Both the position numbers and the translations under genes were made by a program. This document shows, piece after piece, positions 26,532 through 35,233 of a stretch of 64,000 bases of DNA. The stretch spans positions 1 through 64,000 of the forward strand of contig JASGDY010000113.1 in the NCBI GenBank assembly GCA_047606825.1, read 5' to 3'. The notes beneath the pieces are model-generated. The model saw nothing but the letters and a program-made list of their open reading frames with translations. It made no database searches and was not told the origin of the DNA. Position 1 is the first letter of the stretch. Each line of letters opens with the position of its first letter. This stretch comes from Rhizosphaericola sp047606825. GTDB lineage: Bacteria > Bacteroidota > Bacteroidia > Chitinophagales > Chitinophagaceae.

Positions 26532-26539
26532 TATATTTG
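26532..26539 (+). promoter_or_regulatory. -7 box of the putative porin gene
   Basis: TATATTTG matches TAnnTTTG, 20 bases before ATG 26560. No TTTG at the -33 spacing. Confidence 0.45.
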
Positions 26540-26559
26540 CAGTTTTCGTACTGTGTTTA

Positions 26560-28650
26560 ATGAAAGTATTCCGTGTAATTACATGCATTCTGTTGTTGGT
26601 CGGCTCTCTTCTCCGGGGACTCGATGCAGTCGGGCAATCTACCACTACCAGCACTTCCGATGTGACTTACGACAGCCAGGGGCGTATCATCAAAAAGACT
26701 GACCAAAGTGCTGACACGCTGCGGCACCGTGATGGCTCGGAAGACTCCATTTCGGTTTCTTTCCGCTATTACGATTCCTCGCACATATATACGATAGACT
26801 CGTCTATCAACGATTTCAACAAGATTTCACCGTTGCCCTTTACCTATACCGATTTGGGCAATATGGGTACGCCGGCGCGTTCGCTGTTGTTTGCACCGAG
26901 GATGACGACGGGCTGGGACGCTGGGTTCCACGCGATGGATGTTTTTCGTTGGACGGTGGAGGGAACCAGATATTTTACCTCTACCAAGCCCTATACCAAT
27001 CTAGGATATGAAATAGGATCCAGCTCTGAACAGTGGATTGACGTGCTGCACACGCAGAACAGGAACAGCCGTATCAATTTTGCCATCGAGTTTCGCCTGA
27101 CCAATAGTCCGGGTGCCTACAAAAGCCAGAATACCAATGATGGGAACGTGCGTTTCAACATAGCTTCCCAGAGCACCAACAAACGTTACAGCTACAACCT
27201 TATTTTGATCAACAACTCCATGAATGCTTCCGCAAATGGAGGTATTGTCAGTGACGAGTCCCTGAACTCCAACGGGTTGACCGGGCTCAACAGTATTTCC
27301 ACACGGTTGGGCGGAAGTGGTACGACTACCAAGAGTCCGTTCAATACGACCATCTACACCGGCAACAAATTTTCGGACCGTAGTCTTTATTTTAGGCATT
27401 CTTTTGATTTTGGACAGAAGGATTCGATTGTGGGCGATTCGACGGTTACGATGCTCTATTATCCGCGTCTGCGTATCGAACATCTGTTGCAGTATTCGGG
27501 TTACAATTACCAGTACATCGATGTTAATCCTGTTGCCGCGGACTACCTTACCTATTACCAATACCTTGCGACGAACGACACGGTGCATTTTCAGGACAAA
27601 TGGACGGAAATGAACAATATGTTGGCGGTCTATATGTATCCCGACAAGAAGAACCAGTGGCAGTACCTTAAGCTGGATGGTGGTTTGCAGGCGTTGACAG
27701 GAAATTTTGGTAATGGTTTTCGGCGCAATTTCAACAATGTCTATATCGGAGCGGAATACCGCAACCGTACCAAAAACCAAAAATGGGAAATCGAGGCGCT
27801 GGGTAAGCTATACGCGACGGGAACCTATGCCGGAGACTATTCGGCCTATGTAAGTCTCAAACGCAATGTGGAGCGTGTCGGTTCTTTGGAAATCGGAGGA
27901 CAGAATGTCAACAGGACTCCTTCGTTTATATTCAACACGACGACCAACGACGGCAACCTCTCTTTTACGGCCACGACGACCGATACGACCTCCTATACCG
28001 CAAAATCCAATTTTCCGGTAATCGCCAACGGTTCTGACTGGGGAAAGGAAAACATCACCAAGTTGTTTGGGAATCTTTATATTCCTAAGCTGAAACTGTC
28101 GTTGCACGGCAATTATTTTTTCTATACCAACTACACTTATTTTACGGATTACTTCACCGCGACGCAAAGTAGCGGTGTATTCAATATATTGCAGATCGGT
28201 GCCGAAAAGGAAATCGACCTGTCCAAACATTTCAAATGGTACTTAGAGGCTTACGTACAGACCAAGGCCGGGAACGCCCCTGTGCATCTCCCAACATTGC
28301 TGATGCGGCACCGTATTGCTTATGAAGCCAATTTTTTCAAGAACCTGTTTTTGGCAACAGGTATCGAGGCACGTTATTTCACGCCCTATAAGGCGGACAA
28401 TTATTCGCCGTTTACCGGCCAGTTTTTCTACCAGGACGATATCCAGATCAACAACCGCCCGGACATTTCCTATTACCTCAATTTCCGCATCACGCGTTTC
28501 CGTTTCTTCGGTCAGGTCAGCAACCTCAATACGATGAACTATTCCAAGTCCACCGGTTTTGGTTTCAACAAATATAGTTTCTACGCACCGCATTACCCCG
28601 GCACAGGCACGTGGATTCGCTTCGGGTTTAAGTGGATGTTTATCAATTAA
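26560..28650 (+). CDS. Putative outer-membrane porin (Porin_10-like)
   Basis: 696-residue outer-membrane protein. It has a signal peptide (about 1-25), a Ser/Thr/Asp-rich N-terminal segment, then alternating beta-strands to the end with the terminal aromatic-rich strand TWIRFGFKWMF. Recognisable family blocks are YTDLGNMGTPARSLLF and RYFTSTKPYTNLGY near 90-145. Members are annotated as putative porins of Bacteroidota; transported solutes are unknown. It converges with a sugar-carrier gene across a 21-bp perfect hairpin. Confidence 0.75.
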   Translation: MKVFRVITCILLLVGSLLRGLDAVGQSTTTSTSDVTYDSQGRIIKKTDQSADTLRHRDGSEDSISVSFRYYDSSHIYTIDSSINDFNKISPLPFTYTDLGNMGTPARSLLFAPRMTTGWDAGFHAMDVFRWTVEGTRYFTSTKPYTNLGYEIGSSSEQWIDVLHTQNRNSRINFAIEFRLTNSPGAYKSQNTNDGNVRFNIASQSTNKRYSYNLILINNSMNASANGGIVSDESLNSNGLTGLNSISTRLGGSGTTTKSPFNTTIYTGNKFSDRSLYFRHSFDFGQKDSIVGDSTVTMLYYPRLRIEHLLQYSGYNYQYIDVNPVAADYLTYYQYLATNDTVHFQDKWTEMNNMLAVYMYPDKKNQWQYLKLDGGLQALTGNFGNGFRRNFNNVYIGAEYRNRTKNQKWEIEALGKLYATGTYAGDYSAYVSLKRNVERVGSLEIGGQNVNRTPSFIFNTTTNDGNLSFTATTTDTTSYTAKSNFPVIANGSDWGKENITKLFGNLYIPKLKLSLHGNYFFYTNYTYFTDYFTATQSSGVFNILQIGAEKEIDLSKHFKWYLEAYVQTKAGNAPVHLPTLLMRHRIAYEANFFKNLFLATGIEARYFTPYKADNYSPFTGQFFYQDDIQINNRPDISYYLNFRITRFRFFGQVSNLNTMNYSKSTGFGFNKYSFYAPHYPGTGTWIRFGFKWMFIN

Positions 28651-28745
28651 AGGCCGGAAATCCGGCGCCTTTAGCTGCCGGGGGATTTCGATTTCAGGGT
28701 GCCTTGGGTAGGCTTTAGCTATCATCAACATCAGCACAAAATAAT

Positions 28746-28805
28746 AAATGGCCACGGATGCAAGGATAATGTAATGGTTACTTGTCCTTGCATCCGTGGC
28801 CATTT
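28746..28805. terminator. Bidirectional terminator, 21-bp perfect stem
   Basis: Arms 28746-28766 and 28785-28805 are perfectly complementary over 21 bp, 18-base loop, with A/T-rich ends. It separates the convergent porin and sugar-carrier genes. A weaker GC hairpin (CCGGC/GCCGG around 28653-28681) precedes it. Confidence 0.75.
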
Positions 28806-28815
28806 TATTTTTGGT

Positions 28816-30117
28816 TTATTTCTTTATCCCAATCTTATGCCCTTTCGCGGCAAAGAAGATAATGTACAGGTAGCAAGGAATAACCGCAAGGAAGTACGCC
28901 AACTGGAAGTTGAGCTGGAGCGTGTCTTTCAGGAAGCCGTAGAACAACGGTCCTATGCCACCGCCGACAATGCCCATAATCATGATGGCCGAACCTATCT
29001 TGGTAAATTTCCCTAAACCTTGGATGCCCAACGGGAATATCGCCGGCCACATCAACGAATTGGCGAGACCCAGCAAGGCGATAAAAATGACCGATGCAAA
29101 TCCATGCAACAAATAGGCAAGTATGGAAAACGCTACACCCAATATCGCACAGATATACAGGGCTTTTTGTTGGCTGATAAACCGTGGAATTGTAATAATG
29201 CCAGTGACGTAACCGATAAGCATACCTATGAGGGTGAGCGACGTGAGGTATTTGCTGACGTCAGGCGATATGCCGAGTTCCTTGCCATAGACGCCGATGA
29301 TGTCGCCCGCCATGACTTCTGCCGCCACATAGACCAATATACACAACGCGCCGAGAAACAGGTGCGGGTATTGGAATACGCTTGTTTTTGCCGTTTTTGT
29401 TTCTTCCAGATCGACGACTTCTTCTTCGTTGCCGACTTCCGGAAGATGGACTTTTAAAAATATAAATGCCAATATTGAAAATATAATCGCCAAGGTGACG
29501 GACGGTGTATTGACACGGCTAAGCAGCTCACCTACGTATTGGGATTTGGTGGCGGCATCCGTGGTGTTTTTGATGTTGTCCTCGACGCTGGAAGCATTGG
29601 CCAAGAATAGAGCTCCCATTATCAAAGGAACGATGATGCCCGCAAACTTGTTGCAGATGCCAGCGATACTGATGCGCTGTGCAGCACTTTCTATCGGTCC
29701 GATGATGGTGAGATATGGATTGGCTGCCGTTTGCAACAATGCCAAGGCTGCGCCTTGGATAAAAATGCCTACCAAAAAGAATGTAAACGACTGCGCTTTG
29801 GCCGCTGGTATGAATACCAATGATCCTAATGCCAATACAAAAAGCCCCAATACGATACCATTTTTGAATCCTGTCTTTTTCAATATGAAAGAAGAGGGAA
29901 GCGCCAAAAAGAAGTACGGCGTGTACGACGACGACGTTACCAAAAAGGACTGCGTATCCGTAAGGCTAAACGACAATTTGAAAAACTGTATCCATGTACT
30001 GTTGGCCCAGGTGACAAAGCCAAAAACAAAAAACAATACACAAATCATGATTAAGGGTAATACATATCCACTACGTTGTTGTGTAGTGGCTGCGGTACTT
30101 ACGGAAGCTCCAGGCAT
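28816..30117 (-). CDS. Sugar MFS transporter, FucP/GluP type
   Basis: 433-residue major facilitator with twelve predicted helices. It belongs to the FHS (fucose-galactose-glucose:H+ symporter) family: QTAANPYLTIIGP in the fourth-fifth helix region, the N-terminal FFVFGFVTW, and LGLANSLMWPAIFPL in the C-terminal half are its hallmarks. Acts in the inner membrane to import a hexose or deoxy-sugar with protons. The extended hydrophilic loop (about 225-250) between halves is usual. The exact sugar is not predictable; there is no sugar-specific enzyme next to it. Confidence 0.88.
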   Translation of the reverse strand: MPGASVSTAATTQQRSGYVLPLIMICVLFFVFGFVTWANSTWIQFFKLSFSLTDTQSFLVTSSSYTPYFFLALPSSFILKKTGFKNGIVLGLFVLALGSLVFIPAAKAQSFTFFLVGIFIQGAALALLQTAANPYLTIIGPIESAAQRISIAGICNKFAGIIVPLIMGALFLANASSVEDNIKNTTDAATKSQYVGELLSRVNTPSVTLAIIFSILAFIFLKVHLPEVGNEEEVVDLEETKTAKTSVFQYPHLFLGALCILVYVAAEVMAGDIIGVYGKELGISPDVSKYLTSLTLIGMLIGYVTGIITIPRFISQQKALYICAILGVAFSILAYLLHGFASVIFIALLGLANSLMWPAIFPLGIQGLGKFTKIGSAIMIMGIVGGGIGPLFYGFLKDTLQLNFQLAYFLAVIPCYLYIIFFAAKGHKIGIKK

Positions 30118-30167
30118 ACGTCTTTAAGTTTTAAGAAATGAGCGAATGCGTAAATGTATTAAATAAA

Positions 30168-30362
30168 TGAACTGATTTAAACTTTTTCAGATATAAAAAA
30201 TAGTTTTCGAGTATGGATACAAAATCCGAGATTCCTCCCCCGGTCGAATGACGCTTAACTTTTGAACTTTTTAGGAAAAACAAGTCTCACTGGGAAGAAA
30301 TACGGCGAAGAAACCTCGTCCTCTATTGCTAAAAACAACGCATAAAAGTTTAAATCAGTTCA
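30168..30362. repeat. 195-bp element with 19-bp terminal inverted repeats
   Basis: TGAACTGATTTAAACTTTT at 30168-30186 is repeated perfectly in inverted orientation at 30344-30362. The interior (about 157 bp) has no coding sequence. It sits in the 409-bp gap between the divergently oriented ends of the sugar-carrier promoter side and the luciferase-like gene's 3' side. Size and long perfect ends fit a miniature inverted-repeat element; no second copy was seen in the window. Confidence 0.6.
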
Positions 30363-30451
30363 ATAATGTATTGGATATTACTTCCCGCAATCGTTTGCGT
30401 AAAAAATATCAAAACATGATTTTTGTCATTTTTTGGGACATCGCTCGTGGG

Positions 30452-30530
30452 CACCTTTGTACTCTAAGAATTTAAGTGTTTCAATTTGATAGGAAAAGAC
30501 GGGCATTTTTTCTAAAATGCCCTTTTTTAT
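30452..30530 (+). ncRNA. Candidate small RNA (promoter-like box plus terminator)
   Basis: A plus-strand terminator (stem 30501-30509 with 30514-30522, loop TTCT, T-run 30523-30528) stands where no plus-strand gene reads into it: both flanking genes are on the minus strand. On the minus strand the same hairpin lacks a good T-run. About 40 bases upstream is CACCTTTG (30452-30459), a near match to the -7 box. Together they would give an RNA of about 65 bases starting near 30465. No known RNA family was recognised. Confidence 0.35.
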
Positions 30531-31525
30531 TGGAACAAATCTCGGAAAAGCTGATAAGATTTCAGCTTGGCTTCCTCGTCATAGATATTGGTGTAGGCAA
30601 TCAGTTCGTCCGCACCGGAACGTTCCAGGAAATCTCCAAGTGAGGTTTGGAGACTGGATTTGCAGCCGATGAATGTCAATGCTAACCAATTGTCCAACGT
30701 ATTCCTGACAGATTCCGCATTTATTGTCAAATCCGCTTCTTCCGGTGGCGCCAGCGGTGCTCTTTTGTCCGTCAGAATGTTGATGACTGCTTGTACATGT
30801 GATTTGGACAGATGTTGCGCTTCGGCATCTGTATCTGCAGCGATGATGTTGACACAAGCCATCAGGTAAGGTTTTTGTAGATGCTGCGAAGGTTGGAAAC
30901 TTAGTCGATAGATATCTGCTGCCTGGAAGAACTGTGTCGGTGCAAAATGTCCCGCAAACGCATAAGGAAGCCCGAGCTTGGCTGCCAGAAACGCACTGTC
31001 CGTACTCGAACCCAATATATAAATGGGTACTTCCGCACCTTCGCCGGGAATCGCCCGTACCGAACTGGTCGCGTTTCCTTTGTCAAAATACCGAAACAGT
31101 TGCAATATGCTACTTTCAAAATCGTAGTCTGTTAGGGTCTGCCCACGCCGCAGGATGGTCGCAGTACGACCGTCCGTTCCCGGGGCGCGTCCCAGCCCCA
31201 AGTCAATCCTGTCGGGAAACAGTGCGTCCAGCGTGCCGAACTGTTCCGCTATCGACAACGTGGAATGGTTGGGTAGCATGATACCGCCCGAACCCACACG
31301 GATTTGTTGCGTGCCACCGGCGATGTACTCAATCAACAAGCTTGTCGCCGCACTGGCAACATTGGGCATGTTGTGGTGTTCCGAAAGCCAATAGCGTGTG
31401 TAGCCCAGACTGTCCGCAGCCTGTGCCATCTTAAGGCTTTTCTGGAAACTGGTTCGGATGTCGTCCCCTTTGTTGACCGTCACGAGATCGAGTATCGAAT
31501 AGCGGATATCTTGAAAATTTTTCAA
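30527..31525 (-). CDS. LLM-class flavin-dependent monooxygenase
   Basis: 332-residue bacterial luciferase-like oxidoreductase with a TIM-barrel fold. Subfamily markers are YWLSEHHNMPNVASAA (46-61), IRVGSGGIMLPNHSPL-like segment (IMLPNHSTL), FPDRIDLGLGRAPGTD and YILGSSTDSAFLAAKLGLPYAFAGHF. These enzymes use FMNH2 and oxygen; substrates of this branch are largely unknown. Single gene. The stop overlaps the T-run of the plus-strand terminator of the candidate small RNA. Confidence 0.88.
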   Translation of the reverse strand: MKNFQDIRYSILDLVTVNKGDDIRTSFQKSLKMAQAADSLGYTRYWLSEHHNMPNVASAATSLLIEYIAGGTQQIRVGSGGIMLPNHSTLSIAEQFGTLDALFPDRIDLGLGRAPGTDGRTATILRRGQTLTDYDFESSILQLFRYFDKGNATSSVRAIPGEGAEVPIYILGSSTDSAFLAAKLGLPYAFAGHFAPTQFFQAADIYRLSFQPSQHLQKPYLMACVNIIAADTDAEAQHLSKSHVQAVINILTDKRAPLAPPEEADLTINAESVRNTLDNWLALTFIGCKSSLQTSLGDFLERSGADELIAYTNIYDEEAKLKSYQLFRDLFQ

Positions 31526-31664
31526 AGTAAAAAGGTAAAATTAAAAAGTGAAAAATACCTAGTCCTCAATACTGGAAGCTTAACGCCCCACACCTTGGAA
31601 CGGCGTTGTAAAGATAGACAAAAATAGATTGGTGTTTAAACATTGATTATGGAAAGGGTATATT

Positions 31665-31790
31665 GCCTCGTGGTCGTTGTCCCCACCGACCACGAGTGCC
31701 CCTACTGGCGTGGTGTCTCCACCCGCCAGCGGAAATTTGAACTATTCTCACCGACCACGATGTAGCCACCGTAGGTGAACAAGGATAAAT
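31665..31790. repeat. REP-like repeat copy with two hairpins
   Basis: Contains a 10-bp perfect stem (31667-31676 with 31687-31696, CTCGTGGTCG/CGACCACGAG) and a second hairpin CTGGCG...CGCCAG (31705-31729), followed by AAATTTGAA and a segment CACCGTAGGTGAAC. The last segment recurs inverted at 56079-56108 and the second hairpin recurs at 7541-7563 and 56141-56166. It fills most of the 303-bp gap 31526-31828, which otherwise holds nothing recognisable. Confidence 0.65.
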
Positions 31791-31814
31791 ACACCTATTA
31801 GTTGAATAGTTGTT

Positions 31815-31822
31815 TATTTTTG
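31815..31822 (+). promoter_or_regulatory. -7 box directly before the FAD-dehydrogenase start
   Basis: TATTTTTG matches TAnnTTTG and ends six bases before ATG 31829, so the message would start at or next to the start codon. Confidence 0.4.
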
Positions 31823-31828
31823 CCGCGC

Positions 31829-33433
31829 ATGCATATAAAATCTGTCTTAAAACTTACGCCGCAGGAGATGGGTGATGACGGTCTCATTAAGGCACATATC
31901 GCTCAGGAAAACGGTATCGACGTCCGTTCCATTACAGGCTTCCACCTGTTGAAAAAATCAATGGATGCCCGCGGCCGACAGATATGGTTCAACGTGACCT
32001 TGCAGGTTTTTGTGGATGAACCTTTTGTAGATAGGCCTTTCAATGAATTGATATTAAAAGAGGTACACCATGCAAAAAGGAATGTCGTCATCGTTGGTGC
32101 TGGCCCCGCTGGATTGTATGCAGCACTCGAACTGATTGCGCACGGCATCAAACCCATCGTACTGGAACGGGGAAAGAATGTACGCGACCGCCGCCGCGAC
32201 CTCGCTGTGCTGAACAAGGACGGCATTGTCGACCCCGAAAGCAACTATTGCTTTGGGGAAGGTGGTGCAGGAACCTACAGCGACGGAAAATTGTACACGC
32301 GCAGTAACAAACGCGGAAGCATCGACAAGGCTTTGGGCATTTTTTACCAATATGGCGCCGAGGAAAATATCTTATACGAAGCGCATCCGCATATCGGTAC
32401 CAATAAGTTACCGCACATCATTACAGCGATGCGTGAAGCGATACTGCAAGCCGGAGGCGAATTTCTGTTTGAGAAAAAGGTCGTTGATGTTATTTTACAA
32501 AATGATGAAATACAGTATGTTGTAACTTCTGATGGGGATAAGATTGCTGTTGAGGCTTTGATATTGGCTACCGGACACTCTGCGCGTGACATATTTGAAT
32601 TATTGTGCCAAAAACGGATTTTGATAGAGGCAAAACCCTTCGCGTTGGGTGTGCGTATCGAACATCCGCAAGAGCTTATCAATGAAATACAATATTGCCG
32701 TCACCGTTCACGTCCGGAAAACCTGAAACTTCTGCCTGCGGCATCTTACAGTCTTGTCAATCAAGTAAATGGGAAAGGTGTCTTCAGTTTTTGTATGTGT
32801 CCCGGAGGTATTATTGCGCCAGCGGCAACCAGTCCCGATGAATTAGTCGTAAATGGTTGGAGTCCGAGCAAACGGAACAATCCCTATGCCAACAGCGGCA
32901 TGGTCGTACAGACGGAACTTTCGGATGCCATCACTTATTTCCGCAAGACCAAGCGTTTCGGTAAACAAGTGGACTGGGAAAGAAATCCACTGCTTTTGAT
33001 GTATTTCCAGCAGGAAGTCGAGCGGCAATGTTTTGCTGCGGGCGGTGGCCGGATGGTCGCTCCAGCGCAACGGATGGTGGATTTCATTTCCCGAAAAACA
33101 TCCGCCAATCTTCCGAGATGCAGTTATATACCTGGATTATATTCCATTGATTTACATAATGTTTTACCTAATTATATAAATAAAAGTTTAAGTGAAGGTT
33201 TCAAGGCATTCAACAAATCGATGCCAGGCTATCTGACCAACGAAGCAGTGTTGGTGGCGACCGAAAGCCGCACTTCATCACCTGTCCGCATACCGCGCAA
33301 CAAGGACTATTTTCGGCATCCACAAGTCAAAAACCTGTATCCATGTGGCGAAGGTGCTGGTTACGCGGGCGGCATTATCAGTGCTGCGATGGACGGGATG
33401 GCGGTCGCGCAGAAAATAGCCGAGAACATTTGA
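31829..33433 (+). CDS. FAD-dependent dehydrogenase (COG2509-type flavoprotein)
   Basis: 534-residue flavoprotein. After an N-terminal domain of about 80 residues comes the dinucleotide-binding motif VVIVGAGPAGLYAALELI (about 86-103), then RGKNVRDRRRDL and CFGEGGAGTYSDGKLYTR, the hallmark of this uncharacterised dehydrogenase family, and a C-terminal FAD signature NLYPCGEGAGYAGGIISAAMDG. It acts in the cytoplasm on an unknown substrate. I chose ATG 31829 (MHIKSVLKLTP), the usual N-terminus; upstream codons lie in repeat/promoter DNA. Confidence 0.85.
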   Translation: MHIKSVLKLTPQEMGDDGLIKAHIAQENGIDVRSITGFHLLKKSMDARGRQIWFNVTLQVFVDEPFVDRPFNELILKEVHHAKRNVVIVGAGPAGLYAALELIAHGIKPIVLERGKNVRDRRRDLAVLNKDGIVDPESNYCFGEGGAGTYSDGKLYTRSNKRGSIDKALGIFYQYGAEENILYEAHPHIGTNKLPHIITAMREAILQAGGEFLFEKKVVDVILQNDEIQYVVTSDGDKIAVEALILATGHSARDIFELLCQKRILIEAKPFALGVRIEHPQELINEIQYCRHRSRPENLKLLPAASYSLVNQVNGKGVFSFCMCPGGIIAPAATSPDELVVNGWSPSKRNNPYANSGMVVQTELSDAITYFRKTKRFGKQVDWERNPLLLMYFQQEVERQCFAAGGGRMVAPAQRMVDFISRKTSANLPRCSYIPGLYSIDLHNVLPNYINKSLSEGFKAFNKSMPGYLTNEAVLVATESRTSSPVRIPRNKDYFRHPQVKNLYPCGEGAGYAGGIISAAMDGMAVAQKIAENI

Positions 33434-33540
33434 TCGTCAATAGTGAAAAGTTGGTAGTTGCCAGTAGCGGCAAGCTTTTTGTTTTTGTCTTTTGCTATTG
33501 ACTTAACACACACTAGCATCATTTTTGAAAACAGAAACAC

Positions 33541-35082
33541 ATGTCGGATTCGAAAAAGGATTCTCATCGGATAGTATTGAACACCGCCATTTTGTTTGGC
33601 AGGTTAGTCATCACGATAGTGGTGGTGTTGTTTTCCACCAGGATTGTGTTGCGCGCTTTGGGAAGTGCGGATTTTGGGATTTTCAGCCTAGTTTCGGGTT
33701 TGGTATTGATGCTGGCGTTCCTAAACGCGGCACTGGGATCGAGTACACAGCGTTTTTTGTCGTACTACCACGGCATTGGCGACGGCAACCTGCTCAAGAA
33801 AGTATTTACCAATAGTCTGTTCCTGCATATCTTCATCGGGGTTTTCATCGTCGTGTTTATATTGGTTGTCGGTTTTTTTCTGTTCAACGGTTTTCTCAAT
33901 ATCGCGCCGGACAGGGTTCATGCCGCGCGGTTAATTTACAATTATACGGCGCTGGCTTTCTTCTTCAATATTGTCAGTGTGCCGTTCACGGGTGCGCTCA
34001 CCGCACACGAAAACCAGTTGTGGACAGCCGTTGTCAACCTTTTTGAGTCTTTTTCCAGATTGGGGATTGCCTATTATCTGCTATATACGCATGGCGACAA
34101 ACTGATTGTGTATGGTATCTTGATGAATGCCGTAACGGTGGTGAAATGTGTACTGTTTTCGGCGTACTGTTTTCGGAAGTACCCAGAGTGTACGGTGCAT
34201 GGCCTTTTCAAGGTGGACAAGCCGTTGTTGAAGGAACTAACGTCTTTTGCCGGTTGGAACTTGTTTGGCGTGGTCTGTTCGCTTGGACGATTCCAGGGGG
34301 TGGCGATAATATTGAACCGTTTTTTTGGGACAGTCGCCAACGCCGCTTACGGCGTCTCTAACCAGATTGGCACGCAGCTCAACTATATGTCCGAAAGCCT
34401 GTTGGTTGCGGTCAATCCCCAGATCATGCGGGCGGAAGGCAACGGCGACAGGCGCAAAATGCTGACGTTGGCGACCCTCGCCAGCAAATATGGCTGTCTG
34501 ATCATGGCGGGTTTCAGCATTCCGATACTTTTTGAGCTGCCGTCCATATTGCACCTGTGGCTCAAGGATGTGCCGCCCCATACGGTTTCGTTCTGTAGCC
34601 TGACGATATTGGCGATTGTCATCAACCAGGAGACCGTAGGTCTGCAATCTGCCGTGCAGGCCATCGGAAGCATTAAACTGTACCAGATTGTTATCGGCTC
34701 ATTGATGATGTTAAATTTACCTGTTGCCTATTTTTTGTTGCACTTGGGCTTTCCTGCCTACTGGGCAATACTTATATTTGTTCTTATTGAGGCACTGGCT
34801 TGCGTGTTTAGGTTGTTTTTTCTGCGTAGGCTGGCTGCTCTGTCTATCAGGGAGTATAGTCAAAAGGTATTCTTGAGGCAGGTTGTGCCGATTGTTGTGA
34901 GTGTCCTGGTCAGTTGGACTTGTTACCTATCTATTGGTTTTCAATGGAGATGGGTTGTAACCATCGCTGTTTCCTGTCTATGCTTTGCCGGAGCGGTATA
35001 TCTGTTTGGCATGGGCAAACAGGAAAAAAAGATGTTGCAGGATCTTGTCGCCAACGGCAGGAAAAGATTTTTGAAGAAATAA
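33541..35082 (+). CDS. Polysaccharide flippase (Wzx-like, MOP superfamily)
   Basis: 513-residue protein with about 12-14 membrane helices and the MOP-superfamily layout; N-terminal RIVLNTAILFGRLVITIVVVLFSTRIVLRALG is typical of lipopolysaccharide-biosynthesis flippases in Bacteroidota. Such proteins move lipid-linked oligosaccharides across the inner membrane. It is the first gene of the surface-polysaccharide cluster (33.5-42.1 kb) and supports a Wzx/Wzy-type pathway together with the O-antigen-ligase-like protein at 37797. Confidence 0.82.
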   Translation: MSDSKKDSHRIVLNTAILFGRLVITIVVVLFSTRIVLRALGSADFGIFSLVSGLVLMLAFLNAALGSSTQRFLSYYHGIGDGNLLKKVFTNSLFLHIFIGVFIVVFILVVGFFLFNGFLNIAPDRVHAARLIYNYTALAFFFNIVSVPFTGALTAHENQLWTAVVNLFESFSRLGIAYYLLYTHGDKLIVYGILMNAVTVVKCVLFSAYCFRKYPECTVHGLFKVDKPLLKELTSFAGWNLFGVVCSLGRFQGVAIILNRFFGTVANAAYGVSNQIGTQLNYMSESLLVAVNPQIMRAEGNGDRRKMLTLATLASKYGCLIMAGFSIPILFELPSILHLWLKDVPPHTVSFCSLTILAIVINQETVGLQSAVQAIGSIKLYQIVIGSLMMLNLPVAYFLLHLGFPAYWAILIFVLIEALACVFRLFFLRRLAALSIREYSQKVFLRQVVPIVVSVLVSWTCYLSIGFQWRWVVTIAVSCLCFAGAVYLFGMGKQEKKMLQDLVANGRKRFLKK

Positions 35083-35129
35083 GGGAAAACGGAAAAGCAC
35101 GACAGGCGAATAGAAAATGAACACCTCTG

Positions 35130-35159
35130 CCGTCATTCCCGCATGCGCGGGAATGACGG
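35130..35159. repeat. 30-bp palindromic repeat
   Basis: Arms CCGTCATTCCCGC and GCGGGAATGACGG pair perfectly over 13 bp around ATGC. Palindromes with this CGTCATTCCCGC core are widespread intergenic repeats in many bacteria. It lies between the flippase and pyruvyl transferase genes and may reduce read-through. Confidence 0.65.
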
Positions 35160-35233
35160 TAAGATGTCTGTATTCTTCGTCTCCTATTTTCCTTTTCACT
35201 TTTTAATTTTTGCTTTATATATAAAACCAAAAT

